Assembly: GCA_023394955.1 (NCBI GenBank)
Contig: JAEWZY010000044.1
Coordinates: forward strand, 1 to 21,782
Direction: 5' to 3'
From: Bacillota bacterium
Lineage (GTDB): Bacteria; Bacillota; UBA4882; UBA8346
DNA length: 21,782 nucleotides
The notes under the pieces were generated by a model. That model saw only the letters and a program-made list of their open reading frames with translations, did no database searches and was not told the DNA's origin. Position 1 is the first letter of the stretch; the number at the start of each line of letters is the position of its first letter. Of this stretch, positions 1 to 7,133 are shown piece by piece. The position numbers and the translations under genes were made by a program.

Positions 1-2
1 AA

Positions 3-278
3 CCAATCAAAAAAACCTGGGATTTAATTGGAAACCGGATTTATCATATTCACGTTAAAGATGTGACTGCCACAGTAGCGGAGGGGCGGGTGTATAGCCG
101 CATCGGGGAAGGGATTATTCCGGTAAGGCGGATTGTGAGGCGCCTCCTTAGTCAAGGATACGACGGGTTTTTCAGTTTGGAATGGGAGAAAAGCGCGGCA
201 GGATATAATGGGGTCTCTTTCGAAGATCAAATGGAGAGTTTCGTAGAATTTATGCGTGGGATGGAGGATGAAAAATGA
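3..278 (+). CDS. Sugar phosphate isomerase/epimerase, C-terminal fragment
   Basis: The gene is cut by the left edge of the window; only its last 91 codons are present, and the frame stays open back to base 3. The visible protein carries the end of a xylose-isomerase-like TIM barrel: an HIHVKD strand near residues 16-21, a GEG loop at about 38-40, and a GYDGFFSLEWEK segment, where the Glu sits in the last barrel strand and usually binds the metal in this family. Family members isomerise or epimerise sugars or sugar phosphates in the cytoplasm. The exact substrate cannot be told from this fragment. Its stop overlaps the start of the next gene (ATGA), so the two are probably translationally coupled parts of one sugar-acid catabolic operon. 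Confidence 0.8.
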   Translation, partial: PIKKTWDLIGNRIYHIHVKDVTATVAEGRVYSRIGEGIIPVRRIVRRLLSQGYDGFFSLEWEKSAAGYNGVSFEDQMESFVEFMRGMEDEK

Positions 279-1282
279 TGCGATTACAATTTGAAGAAGT
301 TAAAAATACAATGGAGCGGGTTTTGCTGACCCGTAAGTGCCTTCCGGAGCATGCGGATAAGGTTTCTTACGAAATGGCGCGTAATTCGTTGGAAGGAACT
401 TACACCCACGGTATCAACCGGTTTCCCCGCTTGATTCGCAACATCGATGAAGGGATTGTCCGGGTGGATGTAAAGCCGGCGCCGGTTAACGGATTTGGCG
501 CTTTGGAAAACTACGACGGCCAATTGGGCTTGGGCATTATCAATGCCTGGTTCTGCATGGACCGGGCCATTGCTTTGGCGGAAAGACACGGCATCGCCTT
601 GGTTGCCTTGGGAAACACCAATCATTGGATGCGGGCGGCTACTTACGGTTATCAAGCCTGCGCCCGGGGGATGGCCGGGATCTGTTTCACTAATACGATC
701 CCGAATATGCCTACCTGGGGAGCGGTAGATTCCCGGATTGGCAATAATCCATTGGTAATGGCCTTTCCCCGGGATGAGGGAGATGTCATCGTTGATATGG
801 CTATGTCCCAGTTCTCCTATGGCGCTTTAGAACTGGCGCAGTTAGAGGGGGGACAAATGCCGATTGACGCCGGTTTTGATGATGAGGGCAATTTGACCCG
901 GGATCCGGCGGCGGTCTTGCGGTCGAGTCGGATCTTGCCTACCGGTTACTGGAAAGGAGCGGCCCTTTCCTTTGTGATGGATCTTTTCGCCGGATGTATG
1001 TCACTGGGTAATACTACCGCGGCTATCGGCAGGTTGAAAGGGGACGAGCATGGCGTCTCTCAGGTGTTTATAGCGATTAATTTTCATAAAATTGCCCCTA
1101 AAGAAGTTGTCGACGGCCTTGTCGAGGACGCAATCGCGGACTTGCTCTCCTCCAAGCCGGATTCAAAAACCGAGCGTATTATTTATGCCGGCCAACTCGC
1201 TAACGAAATCAGGGCCCGGAATCTCGCCCAAGGCATTCCGGTCAATGAAAAGGTCTGGGCGAAGATTACCGCATTCTTGTGA
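275..1282 (+). CDS. dlgD: 2,3-diketo-L-gulonate reductase-like dehydrogenase (Ldh_2 family)
   Basis: This 335-aa protein belongs to the malate/L-sulfolactate/L-lactate dehydrogenase (Ldh_2) family, a non-Rossmann NAD(P)H-dependent oxidoreductase fold. It resembles E. coli YiaK/DlgD along its whole length as I remember that sequence: a THGINRFPR segment (His45, the expected catalytic His), GNTNHWMR (His117), a GAxxxRIGNNPL segment near 149-160, FDDEGNLT at 201-208 and LPTGYWKG at 221-228. DlgD reduces 2,3-diketo-L-gulonate in L-ascorbate/L-lyxose-type catabolism. The start at 275 has GGAGG (263-267) seven bases upstream; ATG 278 is an alternative. The start overlaps the stop of the upstream isomerase/epimerase, which supports a shared sugar-acid operon. 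The substrate is inferred from family similarity; another 2-oxo acid is possible. Confidence 0.82.
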   Translation: MMRLQFEEVKNTMERVLLTRKCLPEHADKVSYEMARNSLEGTYTHGINRFPRLIRNIDEGIVRVDVKPAPVNGFGALENYDGQLGLGIINAWFCMDRAIALAERHGIALVALGNTNHWMRAATYGYQACARGMAGICFTNTIPNMPTWGAVDSRIGNNPLVMAFPRDEGDVIVDMAMSQFSYGALELAQLEGGQMPIDAGFDDEGNLTRDPAAVLRSSRILPTGYWKGAALSFVMDLFAGCMSLGNTTAAIGRLKGDEHGVSQVFIAINFHKIAPKEVVDGLVEDAIADLLSSKPDSKTERIIYAGQLANEIRARNLAQGIPVNEKVWAKITAFL

Positions 1283-1292
1283 GGAAAGAAGA

Positions 1293-2513
1293 TTAAGCGT
1301 TATTGGAGACCGTCTGTTGTTGGCGGAGATCATAAATCTCGGCGATTGGGATGAGTAGCGTTACGGTAAATCCGTTATTAGGGACACTTTCCAGTTGAAT
1401 CCGGCATTTCATTTTAGATCGTAATTGGAGACGGCGGAAGATGTTTTGTAATCCAATATGTTTTTGATTAAACCCCTCGAAATGAGAGAGGGAGTACCGG
1501 ATTTCCTGGAGGCGTTCCGGAGAAACACCGGGTCCGTTGTCGCTTAGTGAGATGAACAGTGTGCCGCCTTCCTGATAAATGCGAATTTGCAACAGGCCCG
1601 GTCTTTACGAGATCCGCATGCAATGCTGAATGCTGTTTTCGATCATCGGTTGTAGGATCAGTTTGGGAATCGGCAAGGAAAGTATGGTGTTGTCAATTTC
1701 CCATTTTACTTCAAACCGGTTGGGGTAGCGTTCTTGCATCAGGTTGATATAGATTTTGGTGGCTTCGATTTCTTCGGTGATGGAGACTTCCTGTTTAGGG
1801 GAGCGCAACGAGTATTGTAGAAATTCGGAGAGTTGTTCAATCATTTGATTGACTTTGCTAGGCCCGTTGGTGAGGCGCATAATTTCAAAGTCGATAGTTT
1901 GTAACGTATTGGAGAGAAAGTGCGGGTTAATCTGGTATTGCAACGCGGAAAGTTCCAGCGAAATAGCGTGGAACTTTCTAGTTTCGATTAGGCGCGGTTT
2001 TAATAATCTGTTCTAGTTGTTCTTTTCCATCCGCCGATTCGCCGCTGGGTAGTAGAAGTTCGTTCTCTTGATTGGTAATTAAAATTGTTTGGGCCGTCGC
2101 TAAATTTAAATTGCCCAATACCTTTTTAAAATGAGACACTTTGATGTTAATCGCGACTAGAATCCGATCACCCGACTTTTCGATTACGGTTAAATAATCG
2201 GTGGAATCCGGCAGCGTGGCGTATAAATGCGCATTTCGGCGAATAAAACGGGATGAAGCGGCCTCGCAAATAGGCAACCAGTTTTGATCGGGTGTTTTGA
2301 AATAAGAATAAATATTGGCATTGCTGGTCAGGTATAATCCTTGAGCGTTAGGGAGGTAGACATAGAGGAATCAATATAATCCGCGCTTTTGACAAAAGCC
2401 TGGAGATGTTGTGCCACGTGCTTATAAGTAAGGTATTCGTCATAATTCATTTTAGATTTTTGAAAAGTTTTTTTAATGGAATTAACAAGAGATGGGTTCT
2501 CCAGGAACTTCAA
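1293..2513 (-). pseudogene. Decayed YesM-type sensor histidine kinase
   Basis: This is the remnant of a membrane sensor kinase of the YesM/HPK7 class. Translated pieces in order are: part of an extracellular sensor domain (about 2513-1978), a phosphoacceptor region with QINPHFL (about 1940-1915), an N-box reading ENSIQH, and an ATPase G-box reading DNGPGVS before a normal-looking C-terminus at 1293. The frame is broken several times. A one-base loss near 2360 shifts the sensor frame, but reading the shifted frame restores VYLPNAQGLYL. The frame is lost again at about 1978, where the second membrane helix and HAMP linker expected between sensor and QINPHFL are missing. An in-frame TAA at 1605-1607 separates the N-box from the G-box. 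The N-terminus and first membrane helix are also missing. The protein cannot work as a kinase. Confidence 0.85.
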
Positions 2514-2639
2514 TACCTTATATCCCAATGAGTTCCAGGGGAATAAATCAACCGGGCCGGAGCGGATGGAAGGTTCGTCATCTACAATAACTAAACGAAG
2601 TTTTTTGGCATACGGTTCGGTATTGTTAAGCCTAACCAT
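2514..2639 (-). pseudogene. Response regulator N-terminal remnant (YesN type), fused to the kinase remnant
   Basis: About 42 codons remain of a response regulator. The segment LRLVIVDDEPSIRSG contains the acidic pair that begins a receiver domain, and DLFPWNSLGYKV is typical of YesN/AraC-type regulators. After GYKV the frame runs straight into sensor-kinase sequence (FLENPSLV), so the phosphoacceptor Asp, the rest of the receiver and the AraC DNA-binding domain are gone. One internal deletion, running from inside the regulator to inside the kinase, explains the join. A GGGAG ribosome binding site and a plausible promoter still lie upstream. Such systems usually control sugar-uptake operons, which fits the neighbouring sugar-acid genes; that link is inference. 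Confidence 0.8.
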
Positions 2640-2716
2640 TGGTCCCGATACTCCCTTCGTAACTTAAAAGTCGAAGAATGAAATTATTAAACCCAGTAAA
2701 AATTTTTTTTATATCA

Positions 2717-2746
2717 AGTATACTATAGTAGTCCGAATAAGGTCAA
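2717..2746 (-). promoter_or_regulatory. Putative sigma-A promoter of the decayed two-component genes
   Basis: Read on the minus strand, TTGACC (2741-2746) is followed after 18 bases by TATACT (2717-2722), about 80 bases upstream of the response-regulator start. The hexamers are close to consensus. If functional, the promoter would now transcribe only a pseudogene. Confidence 0.5.
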
Positions 2747-2778
2747 ACCGGGTAAAATAACCATTTCCTATTTTTATA

Positions 2779-2839
2779 TTGCACTAATCCGAGTGGTCAA
2801 AAAACTTAGTGCAACATATGCAACGCAACATATATAGTA
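2779..2839 (+). repeat. Dispersed hairpin repeat, copy 1
   Basis: A 41-base core (2779-2819) has perfect 9-base arms, TTGCACTAA (2779-2787) and TTAGTGCAA (2806-2814), around an 18-base loop containing GAGTGGTCAAAAAAC. It matches a second copy at 12278-12318 in the same orientation at 36 of 41 positions. Here the distal part GCAACATAT is partly duplicated (2811-2819 and 2825-2833) before TATAGTA, adding 14 bases compared with copy 2. Confidence 0.75.
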
Positions 2840-2960
2840 ACCGAGTTGGCAGGAGATTCCTAGCGAGTGAGGAAAAACTATGAGATAATAAAAAAGCCGT
2901 TAAATAATTTAATTAGCGAAGTTTTTGATTCGCAAGGACAATAGTTTAGGAGTGGTTTAT

Positions 2961-5900
2961 TTGACTTGGGTAGCTGATTTCCATATTCATTCCCATTTTT
3001 CAATGGCGACCAGCAAGGAATCAAACCCTCATAGCTTGGGCCGCTGGGCCGGGCTGAAAGGAATTTCCCTGTTAGGGACGGGTGACTTTACCCATCCCGG
3101 CTGGCGTCAGGAGTTGAGTGAAGCCCTAATCCCTGCGGAACCGGGTTTTTATAAGTTAAAAGAAGCTCCGGCGCCGGAGCTTCCGGACCAACCGGAGGCC
3201 AAGTTCGTGGTCAGCGGTGAGTTGAGCACCATTTACAAGAAGAACGGACGGGTCCGTAAGGTCCACCATCTAATCATCCTGCCTTCCCTGGAAGTTGCCG
3301 GACGAATCAGTGATCGGCTGGCGGATTTGGGGATGAATATCCGCTCCGACGGCCGGCCAATCTTGGGTATGGACAGCCATGATCTTTTTAGTCTGATCTT
3401 AGAAGAATGCCCGGAAGTTATCTTTATACCGGCCCATATCTGGACGCCGCATTTTTCAGTCTTTGGGTCGAACTCCGGCTTTGATGATATTCGAGAATGT
3501 TACGAAGATCTGACCCAATATATTCATGTTCTGGAGACCGGACTCTCCTCGGATCCGGCTATGAACTGGCGTTGGTCCGCCCTAGATCGTTTTACCCTCG
3601 TCTCCAACTCGGATGCGCATAATCCTCAAAACCTGGCCAGAGAGGCAAATCTTTTCAAGGGGGAGTTTTCCTACAATGGAGTCAAAAGAGCATTGGAAAA
3701 TAAGACCGATGGATTTAGAGGCACCATTGAGTTTTTTCCCGAAGAAGGAAAGTATCACTATGACGGGCACCGTAATTGTGAAGTCGCCTGGAAACCGGAG
3801 GAAACCATCGCCAAAGAAGGGGTTTGCCCAGTATGCGGCCGTAAAGTCACTGTCGGAGTTTTACATAGGGTGGCCGCCTTGGCTGACCGGCCTGAAGATT
3901 ACCGACCGGAAGGGGCTAAACCTTACCAAAGCCTGGTCCCGCTGGCTGAAGTAATCGGCTCCGCTTTTCAGATGGGGAAGAGTTCGCGTAAAGTGACTCA
4001 AGCATATCATGAGTTGCTACATAAATTCGGGCCTGAGCTAACCGTCTTAAGAGAGACCGAGATTGACTCCATAATGAGGGAGGCAGGGCCTCTAGTGGCT
4101 GAGGCTATCCGGCGGCTCCGTTTGGGGGAAGTCGAGGTCAAGCCGGGATATGACGGCGCTTATGGGGTAGTATCCCTGCTGCGGGAAGATGACCGTCAAG
4201 CTCTCTTAGGACAGGCCGTTCTGTTTGAAGAAACGAGGGAGCCAACCGCCCAACGAAGGACTGCATTAAAACAGGCCGCCGCGGAAGTGGTCAGCGAGGC
4301 CAAAAGCCTTCTCAAAGTTTCCCCCAGTGACTCATTTCATTCCGGTTTAACTGAGGAACAGGCCGAAATCGTAAAATCCAGCCAACGAATAATCTCAGTC
4401 AGCGCCGGCCCGGGAACTGGTAAAACCAAAACACTGGCGGAACGGATCATTCACCTGATACGGGAAGAAGGGGTGGATCCGACGGAGATCACTGCTGTGA
4501 CCTTTACCAACCGGGCGGCCAATGAGATCAAATCCCGGCTAGCCAAATTAATGGCTGGGGATCGCAGGTTGAACCGGCTTAATTTGGGGACTTTTCACAG
4601 TTTGGGATGGAAGCTTTTGCAACGCGATCCGGAATCTAGAGACATGAAACTCTTGGATGACATTGGCGCCAAGTCTTTGATTGAGGAGACCCTAAGAGAA
4701 CAGCGGATTCCGCTCCGGACCCGTGAGGCTTCGCTGGCGCTAACTCTTTTAAAGAATAAATATTTATGGGAGGAGGACCCGAACATTCCTCCGGGGGCGG
4801 TTGAGTTATACCAAGCCTATCAAGAAAAACTCCGTCACTATCGGAGATGGGACTTTGACGATCTCATCCCTAAAATGGTCGAGCTATGGGAGGAAGACCC
4901 GGATTGGCTCAAGCCGTTGAAACGACAATTTCGCCATCTATTGGTTGATGAATTTCAGGATTTAAATCTCATCCAATACCGGTTGGTTAAATTATGGGCC
5001 CGGGATTGCCGGAGTTTAATGATAATTGGCGATCCGAACCAGTCGATCTATGGTTTCCGTGGTTCTAATAGTTATTTTTTCAACCTACTAAAGCAGGATT
5101 TTTCCGAGACTGTTTCTTATAGATTGACGCATAACTTCCGTTCATCAGCCACGGTGATTAAAGCGGCCAATACGTTAATCCCAAAAGAGGACCGGCAGAT
5201 CGATCAAAAGAAAACCAATGGACAAAGCGAACCCAAAATCATCTGGTATGAGACCCCTAGTGAAAAGGGGACCGCTCAGGCAGTGGCGGATCAGATTATT
5301 CAGTTATTGGGCGGTTCGACCATGATTTCAGCCCACGGGCCAAAAAGGAAAAAGGGGCCGGTGTTGGAAGAGGCGTTTTCCTTAAGTGAGATCGCGATTC
5401 TTTACCGTACCGGACGGCAGGCGGAGAGTTTGGAAACGGCTTTGACCGCAGCCGGACTTCCCTACCGGGTAAGCGGTTCCAATTTAACCTTGGAAGCCTC
5501 GCCGGTAAAGGAGTTTTTAACCTTCTTCCGCTATCTGTGTGATCCGGCGGACCTTTTTTGGCTCCGGTCGGCTTTGCGTTATCCCCGCTGGAATTTGAGG
5601 GGCGAGGAAGTAACAGAGATCATACGCCGGTTGGAGGAGTCCCAAAACAAAGAAACTGGTTCCCGGCCGGGACTGTCTCTCGCCGGAGAACTCCCGCCGG
5701 AGTTTGCTATAAAACTGGAGCAATTTTTGGGAGTGGCCGGATACTACCGTGAGCAATTAGGAAGAAAAAGCGTTGAGGTTATTGAGGACTGGATGATACG
5801 GATGGATGCCGGTCTTGAACTTGAGTTGGAGCAGTTGAAGAGGTTAAGCGAAAATTACGGAAAGATCGAAGAAATGTTACGCTTCTTACCCTTGGCCCAG

Positions 5901-6263
5901 GAGGCGGACTTGACCCGGCGCGGTAATAAATCTACCGGTACGGAGATGATCACCTTATCGACTTTGCATGCGGCTAAAGGTTTGGAGTTTCCGGCAGTAT
6001 TCATCGTCGGGGTCGAGGAAGGGCTAACCCCTTATGGCGCCGAGGATGACCCGGAGACAATCGCCGAGGAGCAACGCCTTTTTTATGTGGGAATGACCAG
6101 GGCGGAGCGCCTGTTATATCTGGTCAATTCTCAATTCAGGTTTAAATCGGGAGAGATGACCCGGGTGGAAGTCTCCCGGTTCTTAAAGATGCTGCCGCCG
6201 GAAGTTTTGGAGAAGATCGAATGGACCAAGCAGACTAAGGGGAAGCAGTTGGAGCTGTTTTAA
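2961..6263 (+). CDS. EndoQ-like PHP nuclease fused to UvrD/PcrA-type DNA helicase
   Basis: The product is 1100 aa. I chose TTG 2961 because AGGAG (2948-2952) lies eight bases upstream; the frame is open to TTG 2925. Residues 1-400 resemble the PHP-fold endonuclease Q (TIGR00375) family: DFHIHSHFS (6-14), GTGDFTHPGW (39-48), GELST (86-90), AHIWTPH (158-164), SDAH (217-220), and a probable zinc site with Cys273 and CPVC (289-292). EndoQ nicks 5' to deaminated bases such as uracil and hypoxanthine. Residues 460-1100 carry all SF1A helicase motifs: Q motif TEEQ (464), Walker A AGPGTGKT (482-489), TFTNRAANE (514-522), DEFQD (663-667), GDPNQSIYGFRG (690-701), THNFRS (723-728), TLHAAKGLEF (1001-1010) and FYVGMTRA (1041-1048). 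The C-terminus QLELF resembles a beta-clamp binding motif. folD follows 21 bases downstream. The job as a repair enzyme is inferred. Confidence 0.9.
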   Translation: MTWVADFHIHSHFSMATSKESNPHSLGRWAGLKGISLLGTGDFTHPGWRQELSEALIPAEPGFYKLKEAPAPELPDQPEAKFVVSGELSTIYKKNGRVRKVHHLIILPSLEVAGRISDRLADLGMNIRSDGRPILGMDSHDLFSLILEECPEVIFIPAHIWTPHFSVFGSNSGFDDIRECYEDLTQYIHVLETGLSSDPAMNWRWSALDRFTLVSNSDAHNPQNLAREANLFKGEFSYNGVKRALENKTDGFRGTIEFFPEEGKYHYDGHRNCEVAWKPEETIAKEGVCPVCGRKVTVGVLHRVAALADRPEDYRPEGAKPYQSLVPLAEVIGSAFQMGKSSRKVTQAYHELLHKFGPELTVLRETEIDSIMREAGPLVAEAIRRLRLGEVEVKPGYDGAYGVVSLLREDDRQALLGQAVLFEETREPTAQRRTALKQAAAEVVSEAKSLLKVSPSDSFHSGLTEEQAEIVKSSQRIISVSAGPGTGKTKTLAERIIHLIREEGVDPTEITAVTFTNRAANEIKSRLAKLMAGDRRLNRLNLGTFHSLGWKLLQRDPESRDMKLLDDIGAKSLIEETLREQRIPLRTREASLALTLLKNKYLWEEDPNIPPGAVELYQAYQEKLRHYRRWDFDDLIPKMVELWEEDPDWLKPLKRQFRHLLVDEFQDLNLIQYRLVKLWARDCRSLMIIGDPNQSIYGFRGSNSYFFNLLKQDFSETVSYRLTHNFRSSATVIKAANTLIPKEDRQIDQKKTNGQSEPKIIWYETPSEKGTAQAVADQIIQLLGGSTMISAHGPKRKKGPVLEEAFSLSEIAILYRTGRQAESLETALTAAGLPYRVSGSNLTLEASPVKEFLTFFRYLCDPADLFWLRSALRYPRWNLRGEEVTEIIRRLEESQNKETGSRPGLSLAGELPPEFAIKLEQFLGVAGYYREQLGRKSVEVIEDWMIRMDAGLELELEQLKRLSENYGKIEEMLRFLPLAQEADLTRRGNKSTGTEMITLSTLHAAKGLEFPAVFIVGVEEGLTPYGAEDDPETIAEEQRLFYVGMTRAERLLYLVNSQFRFKSGEMTRVEVSRFLKMLPPEVLEKIEWTKQTKGKQLELF

Positions 6264-6284
6264 AAATTAACAGGAGTGGTAATA

Positions 6285-7127
6285 ATGGTGGCAAAAATAA
6301 TCGATGGCAAAGCAGTGGCGGCGAGAATTTGTGAGGAATTAAAAGTAAAGGTGGACAGTTTGAGCGCTGCCGGGAAACAGCCGGGGTTAGCTGTAATAAT
6401 TGTCGGGGACAATCCAGCTTCCAGGGTTTACGTAAATAGTAAAAAGAAAAAATGCGCCGAACTTGGTATTTATTCAGAGGAATACGCTTTGGCGGAGTCC
6501 GCCGCTGAGACGGAATTATTGGGTCTGGTGGACCGTTTAAATTACGACCCGAAGATCCATGGAATCTTGGTGCAACTGCCCTTGCCGGGGCATTTGAACG
6601 AACAATTGATCTTGGATCGGATCTCTCCCGCCAAGGATGTGGATGGGTTCCATCCGATGAGTGTGGGACGAATGCTGATTGGGCTGCCCGGTTTCCTTTC
6701 TTGTACACCGGCTGGAGTGATGGAATTGATCAAGGAGACCGGAATTAACCCAGCCGGTAAGGAATGTGTAGTGGTCGGCAGAAGTAATATAGTAGGAAAG
6801 CCCCAGGCGATTCTGTTACTCAGAGAACATGGAACGGTGACGGTTTGCCATTCTCGCACTAAGGATTTGGGAGAAGTCTGCCGGAGGGCCGATATTTTGG
6901 TGGTGGCGGTAGGAAAAGCGGAACTGATTACCGGGGAGATGGTGAAGCCGGGGTCGGTAGTGATCGATGTCGGAATGAACCGGAATACGGCCGGTAAGTT
7001 GGTCGGGGACGTTCAGTTTGATTCGGTAGCGCAGGTGGCGGGGTGGATTACCCCGGTGCCGGGTGGAGTCGGCCCGATGACCATCGCGATGTTGATGAAG
7101 AATACGGTGGAATCTGCAAATAGGTGA
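6285..7127 (+). CDS. folD: Bifunctional methylenetetrahydrofolate dehydrogenase/cyclohydrolase
   Basis: FolD interconverts 5,10-methylene-, 5,10-methenyl- and 10-formyl-tetrahydrofolate in cytoplasmic one-carbon metabolism using NADP. The 280-aa length is normal. Diagnostic segments are present: YVNSKKKK (49-56) with the catalytic Lys53, VQLPLPGHL (96-104), KDVDGFHP (117-124), CTPAG (140-144), the dinucleotide loop GRSNIVGKP (165-173), IDVGMNR (227-233) and TPVPGGVGPMT (256-266). ATG 6285 is preferred over GTG 6276 because AGGAG (6272-6276) sits eight bases before it. The gene is 21 bases after the helicase and its stop lies 6 bases before the M48 gene, so the three probably share a transcript. 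Nothing in the sequence is unusual for the family. Confidence 0.97.
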   Translation: MVAKIIDGKAVAARICEELKVKVDSLSAAGKQPGLAVIIVGDNPASRVYVNSKKKKCAELGIYSEEYALAESAAETELLGLVDRLNYDPKIHGILVQLPLPGHLNEQLILDRISPAKDVDGFHPMSVGRMLIGLPGFLSCTPAGVMELIKETGINPAGKECVVVGRSNIVGKPQAILLLREHGTVTVCHSRTKDLGEVCRRADILVVAVGKAELITGEMVKPGSVVIDVGMNRNTAGKLVGDVQFDSVAQVAGWITPVPGGVGPMTIAMLMKNTVESANR

Positions 7128-7133
7128 ATTAAT

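Larger units (their letters stand above)
2640..2960. other. AT-rich intergenic region, 321 bp
   Basis: No credible gene lies here. The region holds the minus-strand promoter at 2717-2746, one copy of a hairpin repeat (2779-2839), and the ribosome binding site AGGAG (2948-2952) of the nuclease-helicase gene. I see no convincing plus-strand promoter for that gene. Confidence 0.6.

Noticed and set aside
1293..2639. A new arrangement of split, separately working kinase parts.
   Set aside because: Essential parts are missing (regulator Asp and output domain, kinase membrane helices), and the pieces line up as one ancestral frame broken by shifts and a stop.
2779..2839. The hairpin repeat as a promoter (TTAGTG with TATAGT) or as a CRISPR repeat.
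   Set aside because: The distance between the hexamers is not kept in copy 2, and there are only two copies with no spacer array.
2925..2960. Longer start (TTG 2925) for the nuclease-helicase.
   Set aside because: The AGGAG at 2948-2952 is ideally placed for TTG 2961, and EndoQ-like proteins begin just before DFHIHS; the extra 12 residues have no such support.
6235..6708. Minus-strand frame of 157 codons, rich in Pro and Arg, across the start of folD.
   Set aside because: It lies opposite a certain folD and the helicase end, matches no family and has no ribosome binding site of note.
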